Assembly (NCBI GenBank): GCA_963712435.1
Contig: CAVQIB010000013.1
Location: 496,001 to 560,000 of the forward strand
Source: Rhodoplanes sp963712435
GTDB taxonomy: Bacteria; Pseudomonadota; Alphaproteobacteria; Rhizobiales; Xanthobacteraceae
Reading direction: 5' to 3'
DNA length: 64,000 nt
Both the position numbers and the translations under genes were made by a program. The notes under the pieces were generated by a model. That model saw only the letters and a list, made by a program, of their open reading frames with translations. It had not been told where the DNA came from and did not search any database. Position 1 is the first letter of the stretch; each line of letters begins with the position of its first letter. Of the stretch, positions 25,060-35,402 are shown in pieces.

Positions 25060-25975
25060 CCCCGCCGGCGCTGCGGCCGAGGCGACCCGGTGCGGCTTCG
25101 TCGCCGTCATCGGCGCGCCCAATGTCGGAAAATCGACGCTGGTGAATGCGCTGGTCGGCGGCAAGGTCACGATCGTCAGCCCCAAGGTGCAGACGACGCG
25201 CAGCCTCGTCCGCGGCATCGCGCTCGAAGGCCGCGCCCAGTTGATCTTTGTCGATACGCCCGGCCTGTTCGCTCCGCGGCGGCGGCTCGAACGCGCCATG
25301 GTGACCACCGCCTGGTCGGGCGCCAAGGACGCCGACATCGCCGTGCTCGTCGTCGACGCCAAGCGCGGGGTCGATGCGGAGACCGGCGCAATCCTCGACC
25401 GGCTTGCGGGCCTGGCGGCTCCGAAGGCGCTCGCGCTCAACAAGATCGATTTGGTCGCGAAACCCGTCCTGCTCGACATCGCGCGCGCAGCGAACGACCG
25501 GGCGGCCTTCGCCGCCACCTTCATGATTTCCGCGCTCAACGGGGACGGGGTCGCCGACCTCAAGGCGTGGCTCGCAGGCGAAACGCCCGCGGGGCCGTGG
25601 CTCTACCCCGAGGATCAGATGTCGGATGCGCCGATGCGCAGCCTCGCCGCCGAGATCACGCGCGAAAAGCTCTTCCTGCGCCTTCACCAGGAGCTGCCCT
25701 ACCGATCCACCGTCGAGACCGACTCCTGGAAGGAGCAGAAGGACGGCTCGGTGCGGATCGAGCAGACGATCTATGTAGAGCGGGAAAGCCAGCGCAAGAT
25801 CGTGCTCGGCAAGGGCGGGCAGTCGATCAAGGCGATCGGCTCGGACGCCCGCAAGGAAATCGCGGCGCTGATCGGCCAGCCGGTGCACCTGTTCCTCTTC
25901 GTGAAAATACGCGAGGGCTGGGCCGACGACCCCGAACGCTATCGCGAGATGGGGCTGGATTTCCCGCGCGAGTGA
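25052..25975 (+). CDS. era: GTPase Era
   Basis: A 307-residue GTPase that binds the 3' end of 16S rRNA during 30S maturation. G1 GAPNVGKST, G2 region PKVQTTR, G3 DTPGLF and G4 NKID (within ALNKIDLV) are all seen. A C-terminal KH domain has VLGKGGQSIKAIGSDARKEI and the ending GWADDPERYREMGLD. The start ATG at 25052 overlaps rnc, so expression is tied to RNase III. RecO follows 19 bp later. Confidence 0.97.
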   Translation: MTDPAGAAAEATRCGFVAVIGAPNVGKSTLVNALVGGKVTIVSPKVQTTRSLVRGIALEGRAQLIFVDTPGLFAPRRRLERAMVTTAWSGAKDADIAVLVVDAKRGVDAETGAILDRLAGLAAPKALALNKIDLVAKPVLLDIARAANDRAAFAATFMISALNGDGVADLKAWLAGETPAGPWLYPEDQMSDAPMRSLAAEITREKLFLRLHQELPYRSTVETDSWKEQKDGSVRIEQTIYVERESQRKIVLGKGGQSIKAIGSDARKEIAALIGQPVHLFLFVKIREGWADDPERYREMGLDFPRE

Positions 25976-25994
25976 TCACGGACTGACGCCGGTC

Positions 25995-26717
25995 ATGCAG
26001 TGGAGCGAGGAAGGCATCGTGCTGGGGGCGCGCCGGCACGGCGAGGCGAACGCCATCGTCGAGCTGATGACGCGCGGCCACGGCCGCCATCTCGGCCTCG
26101 TGCGGGGAGGGGCGGGCTCGCGGCTGCGGCCGGTGCTGCAGGCGGGCAATGTCGTTACGGCGACCTGGCGGGCGCGGCTCGACGAACACCTCGGCCATTA
26201 CGCGGTCGAGGGGGTGCGCCTGCGCGCGGGCGCCTTTCTGCCGGTCCCTCACGCGCTCTATGGCGTGAGCCATCTCGCGGCCCTAGTGCGGCTCCTGCCG
26301 GAGCGCGATCCGCATCCGGCGGTGCACGAGGCGCTGGAGGCCATTCTCGACCGGGTCGGCGATCCCGCGGTGGCGGGCGCGCTGGTGGTGCGGTTTGAAC
26401 TGCGGATGCTTGCCGAGCTCGGCTTCGGGCTCGACCTAGCGCATTGCGCCGTGACCGGGAGCGCCGCCGATCTCGTCTTTGTCTCGCCGAAGTCGGGACG
26501 GGCGGTGTCGCGGGACGCGGGCGACGCCTGGCGGGACCGGCTCCTCGCCCTGCCGGCTTTCTTGGCGGAAGACCGCAATACGGTCACCGCGGCCGAGCTC
26601 ACCGCCGGTTTTGCGCTGACCGGATTCTTCCTTTACCGCCATCTGTTCGAGCCGCGCGGCCTTGCCCTGCCGGACACGCGCGCCCATTTCCTCGCCGCCG
26701 TGCTGCGCTCGGCCTAA
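25995..26717 (+). CDS. recO: DNA repair protein RecO
   Basis: A 240-residue RecO. It has the N-terminal OB-fold opening MQWSEEGIVLGARRHGEANAI, LTRGHGRHLGLVRGG-type strand (here MTRGHGRHLGLVRGG), and a C-terminal helical part (FELRMLAELGFGLDLAHCAVTG). RecO works with RecR to load RecA on SSB-coated single-stranded DNA in the RecFOR pathway. It closes the rnc-era-recO group. No clear terminator was seen; a small ORF follows 125 bp later. Confidence 0.95.
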   Translation: MQWSEEGIVLGARRHGEANAIVELMTRGHGRHLGLVRGGAGSRLRPVLQAGNVVTATWRARLDEHLGHYAVEGVRLRAGAFLPVPHALYGVSHLAALVRLLPERDPHPAVHEALEAILDRVGDPAVAGALVVRFELRMLAELGFGLDLAHCAVTGSAADLVFVSPKSGRAVSRDAGDAWRDRLLALPAFLAEDRNTVTAAELTAGFALTGFFLYRHLFEPRGLALPDTRAHFLAAVLRSA

Positions 26718-26842
26718 TAGACTAGCCCGAGCAGCCGGCTGCGGCGCTCGCCCCGCGCGCAATTTCCCAAGCCCAACAGGGAACTGAACCTTTGTTGCGG
26801 CGTTGAAACAATACTCCGCTTGACTTGGATAAGGGTGCTGCA

Positions 26843-26947
26843 ATGCGCGCGTTCGTCAGGCGCTTGATCATGCATTACGGTATTTACCGCCGTTATCCGC
26901 TCCCTCGCATTCCCGCTTTGCGGAATGCATGGCGTATCTCGCGATGA
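26843..26947 (+). CDS. Putative 34-codon basic small protein
   Basis: A short open frame between recO and parC encodes 34 residues beginning MRAFVRRLIMHYG and ending NAWRISR. It is rich in Arg and aromatic residues, with no Asp or Glu, and looks like an amphipathic basic peptide. An AAGG precedes the ATG. An AT-richer segment upstream (TTGAAA near 26800 and GGATAA near 26827, about 17 bp apart) could be a promoter. No family is recognised. It could also be chance, but it is the only convincing start plus ribosome site in this 289-bp gap. Confidence 0.45.
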   Translation: MRAFVRRLIMHYGIYRRYPLPRIPALRNAWRISR

Positions 26948-27006
26948 GCTGATGGGCTTTGGAGGGCGGCGTGTCACTCGGGTGCATCGGCCCGGGTGGT
27001 AAGCGC

Positions 27007-29288
27007 TCATTGCTCAGCAGGGCTATTTCCGACGCCGCCGCGCGGGCCGAATTGGTTCGTCCGCGGGAAACCCTTCGGCGCCATCCGGCCTGCATCGGCG
27101 CGGTTGCCGCGCCAGTCGGCGAGCTCCTTCAGCGCCAGCGTGAACACGCGTCCGGCCGTATCGGTCCAGGTGAGGCCGTCGGCGGCCTTGAAGGTGGTCA
27201 CGTCGGACAGGCCGCCGTCCTTGTAGCGCTGGAGCCGCACGCCGCGCCCGCGGCCCATTTCAGGCACCTGGTCGAGCCCGAACACCACCAGCTTGCGGTT
27301 CTCGCCGATGATCGCGACGAAGTCGCCCTCCACCGAGGTCAGCGCGCGGGCTTCGTCCGGCGCGGTCACGTTGAGGACCTGCTTGCCCTTGCGGGTATTG
27401 GCGAGGCACTCGTCCTCCGGCACGACGAAACCGCGCCCGGCCCGGCTCGCCACCAGGAACTTGCGCCCGCCGGCATAGGGAAACGCCGCGATCAGGTCGG
27501 CGTCCTGCTCGAGATCGACGAACAGGCGGACCGGCTCGCCATGGCCGCGCCCGCCCGGGAGCTTTGCCGCGTCGAGCGTGTAGAAGCGCCCATTGGTGGC
27601 GAGCACCAGGATTTTCGAGGTGGTTTCGGCGGCGAAGGCGAATTTGAGCCGGTCGTCGGCCTTGAAGACGACGGCGGAGAAATCGGTGACGGCGCCTTTG
27701 AGCGCGCGAATCCAGCCCTTGTCCGAGACCACGACCGTGATCGGCTCGCGCACGGCCATGGCTTCCTCGATCGCCGCGTCGTCATGCGCGGGCGCTTGCG
27801 CAAAGCCGGTGCGGCGCTTGCCGAGCGGGGTCTTCGGCCCGAACGCCTTGCGCACCTCCTTGATCTGGTCGGCGACCGTCGCCCATTGCTTCGGCTCCGA
27901 GCGCACCAGCGCCCGCAGCTCGCGCTCCTCCGCCCGCAGCGCCTTGTCCTCGGTGCGGATCTCCATCTCCTCCAGCCGGCGCAGATTGCGCAGCCGCATA
28001 TTGAGGATCGCGTCGGCCTGGACGTCGGTGAGGGAGAACGTGCTGATCAGCACCGGCTTCGGCTCGTCCTCGCGGCGGATGATGCGGATCACCCGGTCGA
28101 GATTGAGATAGGCGACGAGATAGCCGCCCAGCACTTCGAGCCGGTGCGCGATCTGCGCGAGGCGATGGTTGGAGCGCCGCAGCAGCACGTCGCGGCGATG
28201 ATCGAGCCATTCGCGCAGCGCCTCGGCGAGCCCGATCACGCGCGGGACCTTGCCGCGCACCAGCACATTCATGTTGAGCGGAATGCGCGTTTCGAGGTCG
28301 GTCAGCTTGAACAGCGATTCCATCAGGAGTTCGGGATCGACCGTGCGCGCCCGCGGCTCCAGCACGAGCCGGATGTCTTCGGCCAATTCGTCGCGCACAT
28401 CGGCAAGCAGCGGCAGCTTCTTGTCGTTCAGAAGTTCGGCCAGGCGCTCGACCAGGCGCGACTTCTGCACCAGCCAGGGAATTTCGGTGACCACGATGAC
28501 ATAGGTGCCGCGCGCCGGCGTCCTCCTTGATCCAGCGCGCCCGCACCCGAAATCCGCCGCGCCCGGTCGCGTAGGCCTCCGCGATCGTCTCGCGCGAAGT
28601 CGATGATCAGCCCGCCGGTCGGCAGGTCGGGGCCCGGCACGAATTTCAGCAGATTGCGGCTCTTCGCGCCGGGGTGCTCGATCAAGTGGAGCGCGGCGTC
28701 GCACAGTTCGGCGGCATTGTGCGGCGGGATCGCGGTCGCCATGCCGACGGCGATCCCCTGCGAGCCGTTCGCCAGCAGGTTGGGGAAGGCGCCGGGCAGC
28801 ACCACCGGCTCCTCCTCGGAGCCGTCATAGTTGGGGCGGAACGCGACCGCGTCCTCGTCGAGCCCGTCCAGCATCAGGCGGGCGACCTCGGTCAGCCGCG
28901 CCTCGGTGTAGCGCATGGCGGCCGGGTTATCGCCGTCGATATTGCCGAAATTGCCCTGGCCGTCGATCAGCGGGTAGCGCTGGGAGAAATCCTGGGCGAG
29001 CCGCACCAGCGCGTCATAGACCGCCTGGTCGCCATGCGGGTGGAACTTGCCGATCACGTCGCCGACGACGCGCGCGCATTTCTTGCAGGCGGCGCCGGGA
29101 TCGAGCCGGAGCAGGCGCATCGCGTAGAGCAGCCGGCGATGCACGGGCTTGAGCCCGTCGCGCGCGTCCGGCAGCGCGCGATCCATGATGGTCGACAGCG
29201 CATAGGCGAGGTAGCGCTCCTCCAGCGCCGTGCGCAGCGCGACGTCGTGGACTTCCGACGGGTCGGGAGGAATCAGTATGTCGCTCAT
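27007..29288 (-). CDS. parC: DNA topoisomerase IV subunit A (two frameshifts)
   Basis: About 759 residues after correction. The N-terminal catalytic part shows RALPDARDGLKPVHRRLLYAM, VIGKFHPHGDQAVYDALVRL (quinolone-determining region) and AAMRYTEARL with the active-site tyrosine. The second half has the beta-pinwheel repeats of the C-terminal domain (RVQRY-like GVRLQRYKDGGLSDV). The Q after HPHGD and the shorter C-terminus mark it as ParC rather than GyrA. Two extra bases, near 28597 and 28512, break the frame; removal gives GLIIDSRETIAEAYATGRGG and EDAGRGTYVIVVTEIPW. It would decatenate daughter chromosomes together with ParE, which is not in the window. Confidence 0.94.
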
Positions 29289-29441
29289 GGCGCATGGTTA
29301 AAGCATTTTCGGCGCGCCATACAGGGCGTGCGGGCAGGGGGTGTCGGGCAATCCCGCCTGTCCGCGAGTGTTGCGGCACTTTCAAAAGGTTCACATTGCC
29401 TCTGTGCACTGGATCGGCGTGGACCCGACGCGCTGCTGATC

Positions 29442-29545
29442 CGACCTCCCCCTGGAAGGGGGAGGTCGGCGAGCGAAGCTCGCCGGGAGGGGGTCAACCT
29501 TCATGCGACCCCCACCCCGACCCTCCCCCTTTCAGGGGGAGGGAG
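29442..29545. repeat. REP-like palindrome pair
   Basis: GACCTCCCCCTGGAAGGGGGAGGTC is a near-perfect palindrome at about 29443-29467. CCCTCCCCCTTTCAGGGGGAGGG lies at 29521-29543. A GGCGAGCGAAGCTCGCC inverted repeat sits between them. This 104-bp element fills part of the 302-bp gap between the parC start and the prfC end. Similar elements occur near 9.2, 33.3 and 57.6 kb. Confidence 0.7.
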
Positions 29546-29590
29546 CGCGAAACGCACTCCCTTGAGGGGACAAGCGTTGAAGTCACAACA

Positions 29591-31226
<1,636 letters not shown>

Positions 31227-31468
31227 GACACGATCCGTCGATTGAACATGAATACGGGTTGGCCGCCGGCCTTCTCGGTCGGGGCGGCGCGCGCCGGCGC
31301 CTAGCCCGGTTCCGAACGCCCGCCGCGATGCTCACCCATCTGGGGATCGCCGCGGCCAAGCGCCTCCGGGCCGACCGCCTGCACGCTGGCATGGCCATGC
31401 GAGCGCGAAGCGGCCTCGGACGAGGCTAGCCCAGGATGGACTGACGCGGCATCGACCGATCTTCTGCC

Positions 31469-31562
31469 GTCGTCGCCCGCGAAAGCGGGCGATCCAGTAA
31501 ACACAAACGCGCTCCATGCGTAATGGATGCCCCGCTTCCGGTCGCTTTCGCGGGGCATGACC
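31469..31562. repeat. Intergenic inverted repeats in 383-bp prfC-erpA gap
   Basis: TCGCCCGCGAAAGCGGGCGA (31472-31491) is a perfect stem-loop, followed by GATCCAGTAAACACAAA and later CCCCGCTTCCGGTCGCTTTCGCGGGG. A GATCCAGTAA-type core recurs near 47.9 kb next to another stem. The rest of the gap (31227-31468) shows no supported gene. Confidence 0.6.
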
Positions 31563-31610
31563 ACTGAGGGTCGAACGATCCAAGCCGAAATCATCAAGCC
31601 TTTTAGAGGG

Positions 31611-31940
31611 CTAGACCGAAAAGCTCGTGCCGCAGCCGCAGGAGGCCGATGCGACCGGATTGTTGATCTTGAAGGACGCCCCCATCAGGTCGTCGACAAA
31701 GTCGATTTCCGCCCCGGTCATGTATTGCACCGACACGGGGTCGATCAGCACGGTCGCCGCATCGCGCGCAAGCACCAGGTCGTCGTTTGCCTGTTCGCGG
31801 TCGAGATTGAACTTGTACTGGAACCCGGAGCAGCCGCCGCCCTCGACCAGGATGCGCAGCATCGTCCCCGCGGGCTCCCCCTTGAGGATTTCGCCGATCC
31901 GCCGCGCCGCCCGTTCGGTCAGGGTCACCTGCGTGCTCAT
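31611..31940 (-). CDS. erpA: Iron-sulfur cluster insertion protein ErpA
   Basis: A 109-residue A-type Fe-S carrier. The three conserved cysteines are Cys37 in EGGGCSGFQYKF and Cys101/Cys103 in the C-terminal SCGCGTSF. It receives [4Fe-4S] clusters from the assembly machinery and passes them to apo-enzymes, including those of isoprenoid synthesis. The start ATG at 31940 gives MSTQVTLTERAARRI. It is divergent from dgt with a 77-bp gap, a conserved alphaproteobacterial arrangement. Confidence 0.95.
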   Translation of the reverse strand: MSTQVTLTERAARRIGEILKGEPAGTMLRILVEGGGCSGFQYKFNLDREQANDDLVLARDAATVLIDPVSVQYMTGAEIDFVDDLMGASFKINNPVASASCGCGTSFSV

Positions 31941-32017
31941 GGTCCCCCGCGATTGCCTGTGGCGATGCTTACTAGTTATGTGTCCGCCAGGCTGGGGTCA
32001 ATCGCTGCGAGGCGGAG

Positions 32018-33223
32018 ATGGCGGTTCAGGCGAGCTCGGCGCGCAGGCCTTGCGCGGCCGATCCGGGAGAAAGCCGCGGCCGGCTGCATCCCGAGGAGCC
32101 GAGCCTGACGCGCAGCGCGTTCCGTCGCGACTGCGATCGGATCATCCATTCGGCCGCGTTCCGCCGGCTCGCCCACAAGACGCAGGTGTTCGTGTTCCAC
32201 GAGGGGGACCACTACCGCACCCGGCTCACCCATACGCTCGAGGTCACGCAGGTGGCGCGCTCGCTCGCCCGCGCGCTCGGCCTCGACGAGGACCTGGCGG
32301 AAGCCTGCGCGCTCGCGCATGATCTCGGCCATCCGCCGTTCGGCCATGCCGGCGAGCGCGCGCTCGACCGGCGCCTCGGAGGCTTCGGCGGCTTCGACCA
32401 CAACGCGCAGACGCTCGCGGTCGTGACCCGCCTGGAGAAGCGCTACGCCGCCTTCGACGGCCTCAACCTGACCTGGGAGACGCTGGAGGGCCTCGTCAAG
32501 CACAACGGGCCGCTGCTCGATCGGCAGGGCCGGCCGACGGCCGCCTGCGGCGCCAAGGGCCTTCCGGCCGAAATCGCCGATTATTGCCGCCTGCACGATC
32601 TGCAGCTCGACAGCTTCCCCAGCCTGGAAGCGCAGGCGGGCGCGATCGCCGACGATATCGCCTACAATTCCCACGACATAGACGACGGTCTTCGAGCCGA
32701 ATTGTTCGCCTTTGGGGAGCTTGCCGCGCTGCCGCTGGTGGGCGACCTCGCGGCCGAGGTGCTTGCCGCGCACCCCAATATCGAGCCGGCCCGGCGCAAC
32801 AACGAACTGATCCGGCGCATGATCACGCGGATGATCGAGGACGTGGTGGGCGAGACCCGGCGCCGGCTGACGGCGCTCGATCCCGTCTCCGCCGACGCCG
32901 TCCGCTCGGCGGGCGCGCCGATGGTCGGCTTTTCCCCGCCGATGGCGGCGGCCGAGAAGGCCGTCAAGGCCTTCCTGTTCGATCGCATGTACCGGCACGC
33001 GCGGGTGATGCGCATCATGGGCGACGCCGAGGGCGTGCTGCGCGATCTGTTCGCGCGCTACGCCGCCGATCCGGCCGCGCTGCCGGCTGAATGGCGTCAC
33101 GCGCTTCCGGACGACGGTCACGCCCGCGCGCGCCGCATCGCCGACTTCATCGCCGGGATGACCGACCGCTATGCGCTCGGGGAACATAGACGGCTTTTTG
33201 ACGCGACCCCGCTTCTGCGCTAG
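32018..33223 (+). CDS. dgt: Deoxyguanosinetriphosphate triphosphohydrolase-like protein
   Basis: A 401-residue HD-domain dNTP triphosphohydrolase. The metal site is seen as YRTRLTHTLEVTQVARSLA (H), ACALAHDLGHPPFGHAGE (HD) and DDIAYNSHDIDDGL (later D). The RGRLHPEEPSLTRSAFRRDCDRI leader and FRRLAHKTQVFVFHEGDH are standard for the alphaproteobacterial form. It cleaves dNTPs to nucleoside plus triphosphate, limiting dNTP pools. Start: the ATG at 32018 gives the usual short variable leader. argS follows in the same direction after a repeat-filled gap. Confidence 0.93.
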   Translation: MAVQASSARRPCAADPGESRGRLHPEEPSLTRSAFRRDCDRIIHSAAFRRLAHKTQVFVFHEGDHYRTRLTHTLEVTQVARSLARALGLDEDLAEACALAHDLGHPPFGHAGERALDRRLGGFGGFDHNAQTLAVVTRLEKRYAAFDGLNLTWETLEGLVKHNGPLLDRQGRPTAACGAKGLPAEIADYCRLHDLQLDSFPSLEAQAGAIADDIAYNSHDIDDGLRAELFAFGELAALPLVGDLAAEVLAAHPNIEPARRNNELIRRMITRMIEDVVGETRRRLTALDPVSADAVRSAGAPMVGFSPPMAAAEKAVKAFLFDRMYRHARVMRIMGDAEGVLRDLFARYAADPAALPAEWRHALPDDGHARARRIADFIAGMTDRYALGEHRRLFDATPLLR

Positions 33224-33263
33224 TCGCTGAGAACGTCCTGTTCGGAGACGAAGTGATGACGTC

Positions 33264-33399
33264 ACCTCTCCCCGGCGGGGAGAGGTCGACGCCGCAGCCG
33301 GCGGGTGAGGGGGAATTTCCAGCGGATTATACTCCTCTCACCCGGCTCACATCTCGCATTGCTCGATGCTCGCCGACCTCTCCCCGCCGGGGAGAGGTT
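33264..33399. repeat. Pair of CCTCTCCCC palindromes between dgt and argS
   Basis: CCTCTCCCCGGCGGGGAGAGG (33265-33285) and ACCTCTCCCCGCCGGGGAGAGGT (33376-33398) are near-identical perfect palindromes about 90 bp apart, with CGGCGGGTGAGGGGG and CCTCTCACCCGGCTC between them. This is the same repeat type as at 57.7 kb. It may end dgt transcription or stabilise its mRNA. Confidence 0.75.
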
Positions 33400-33485
33400 G
33401 GCTTACTGCCGTTGGCGCCCTAGTTCCGGATTAATTCGATAGACATTAGACATGCGGCGCGGAGAGCCGGAGGCGCACCCAGATC

Positions 33486-35298
33486 GTGACAGAACTCACT
33501 AACGAATTCAGCGATATATTCGCGGCGGTTCGCGCGCGGATCGAGGTCGTGACCAAGGCCTTGATCGCGGACGGGCTGCTTCCGGCGGACATCGATCAGA
33601 GCCGGGTGCTGGTCGAGCCGCCGCGCGAGTCCGCCCATGGCGATCTCGCGACCAACGCCGCCATGGCGCTCGCCAAGGAGGCCGGCCGCAAACCGCGCGA
33701 ACTGGCGGAGGCGATCGCGGCGCGGCTGCGCGCGGACGACTGGGTCCAGTCGGTCGATGTCGCCGGGCCGGGCTTCATCAATCTCACCCTCAAGCCGCAG
33801 GTGTGGATGCAGGCCTTGCGGGCGGCGATCAAGGCCGGGCCCGATTACGGCCGATCCGACGCCGGCGGGGCAAGGGCGGTGAACGTCGAATATGTCTCCG
33901 CCAACCCGACCGGGCCGATGCATGTGGGCCATTGCCGCGGCGCGGTGTTCGGCGACGCGCTCGCCAATCTCCTCGGCTTCGCCGGCTTCGCGGTGACGCG
34001 CGAGTATTACATCAACGACGCCGGCGCCCAGGTCGACGTGCTCGCCCGCTCCGCCTTTCTGCGCTATCGCGAGGCGCTGGGCGAGGACATCGGCGCGATC
34101 CCGGAGGGGCTCTATCCGGGCGACTATCTGAAGCCGGTCGGCGAGGCGCTCGCGGCGCGAGTTCGGCCGAGACCTGCTCGCGCAGCCGGAACAGGCCTGG
34201 CTCCCGGTCGTCCGCGCCAAGGCGATCGCGATGATGATGGACATGATCCGCGCGGATCTCGCCGCGCTCGCGGTTCGGCACGAGGTGTTTTTCTCCGAGC
34301 GCTCGCTGAGCATGCAGACGGAGGCGGGATCGATCGACCGCGTCGGCGAGGCGATCGCGTGGCTGCGCGAGCGCGGGCTCGTCTATGAGGGCCGCCTGCC
34401 GCAGCCGAAGGGCGCGCCGGTCGAGGACTGGGAGGATCGCGAGCAGACCCTGTTCCGCTCGACCGCGTTCGGCGACGACATCGACCGCCCGCTGAAGAAA
34501 TCCGACGGCGGCTACACCTATTTCGCCGCCGACATCGCCTATCACAAGTCGAAGCTCGACCGCGGCTTCCGCGACCTGATCGACGTGTGGGGGGCGGATC
34601 ACGGCGGCTATGTCAAGCGCATGCAGGCGGCGGTGCAGGCGCTGAGCGGCGGCGAGGCGGCGCTCGACGTCAAGCTCGTCCAGCTCGTCAAGCTGCTGCG
34701 GGCGGGCCAGCCGGTGAAAATGTCCAAGCGGGCCGGTGAGTTCGTGACGCTTCGTGAAGTCGTGGAGGAGGTCGGGCGCGACGCCGTCCGCTTCATGATG
34801 CTGTTTCGCAAGAACGACGCCCCGCTCGACTTCGACCTAGCCAAGGTGATCGAGCAGTCGCGCGAAAACCCCGTGTTCTACGTGCAGTACGGGCATGCGC
34901 GGGCGCAGTCCATCTTCCGCAACGCGGTCGAGGCCGTGCCCGATCTGCCGGGCGCGCGCGACGCGCGGGCGGCGCTCCTCGCCGGCGTTCCGCTCGAGCG
35001 TCTGTCCGACGCCGCGGAGATCGAACTGATGCGGCTGATCGCCCAGTTTCCGCGCCTGGTCGAGGCGGCCGCGGCCGCGCATGAACCGCACCGGATCGCC
35101 TTTTATCTTTTCGATCTGGCCAGCGCGTTTCACACGCAGTGGACACGGGGAGGCAAGGACTCGCCATATTTACGATTTATTATCCAAGATGATAGAGAAG
35201 TAACCCTGGCCCGCCTCGCTCTGGTGGAAGGCGTGGCCACGGTCCTCTCCGTGGGGCTCGGACTGCTCGGGGTCACCGCGCCGGACGAAATGCGGTGA
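33486..35298 (+). CDS. argS: Arginyl-tRNA synthetase (frameshifted)
   Basis: A class I synthetase of about 603 residues after removing one extra C near 34158, which restores LAAEFGRDLLAQPEQAW. Motifs: the HIGH box as HVGH in VSANPTGPMHVGHCRG, the N-terminal Add-1 domain (VEPPRESAHGDLATNAA), KMSK as QPVKMSKRAGEFVTL, and the DALR anticodon domain to the C-terminus. The start is GTG at 33486. A SPOR-domain gene follows 104 bp downstream, as in relatives. Confidence 0.95.
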
Positions 35299-35402
35299 GC
35301 CTGCGCACAGATAATTTTGCCGGACGCGAACGCCCGTCGTCGAGTTTCGGTCGACGCGGAACGGCATGACGGGGGGCGCACCGGAAACGGTGAAGGACAG
35401 CC

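Noticed and set aside
26959..28530. A 523-codon open frame on the plus strand
   Set aside because: Antisense to parC, whose protein motifs are unmistakable; the plus-strand product has shadow-type composition.
32018..33223. dgt as a Dnd/CBASS-like antiviral HD protein
   Set aside because: Sequence and position next to erpA and argS match the housekeeping alphaproteobacterial dGTPase-like protein; no defence genes are adjacent.
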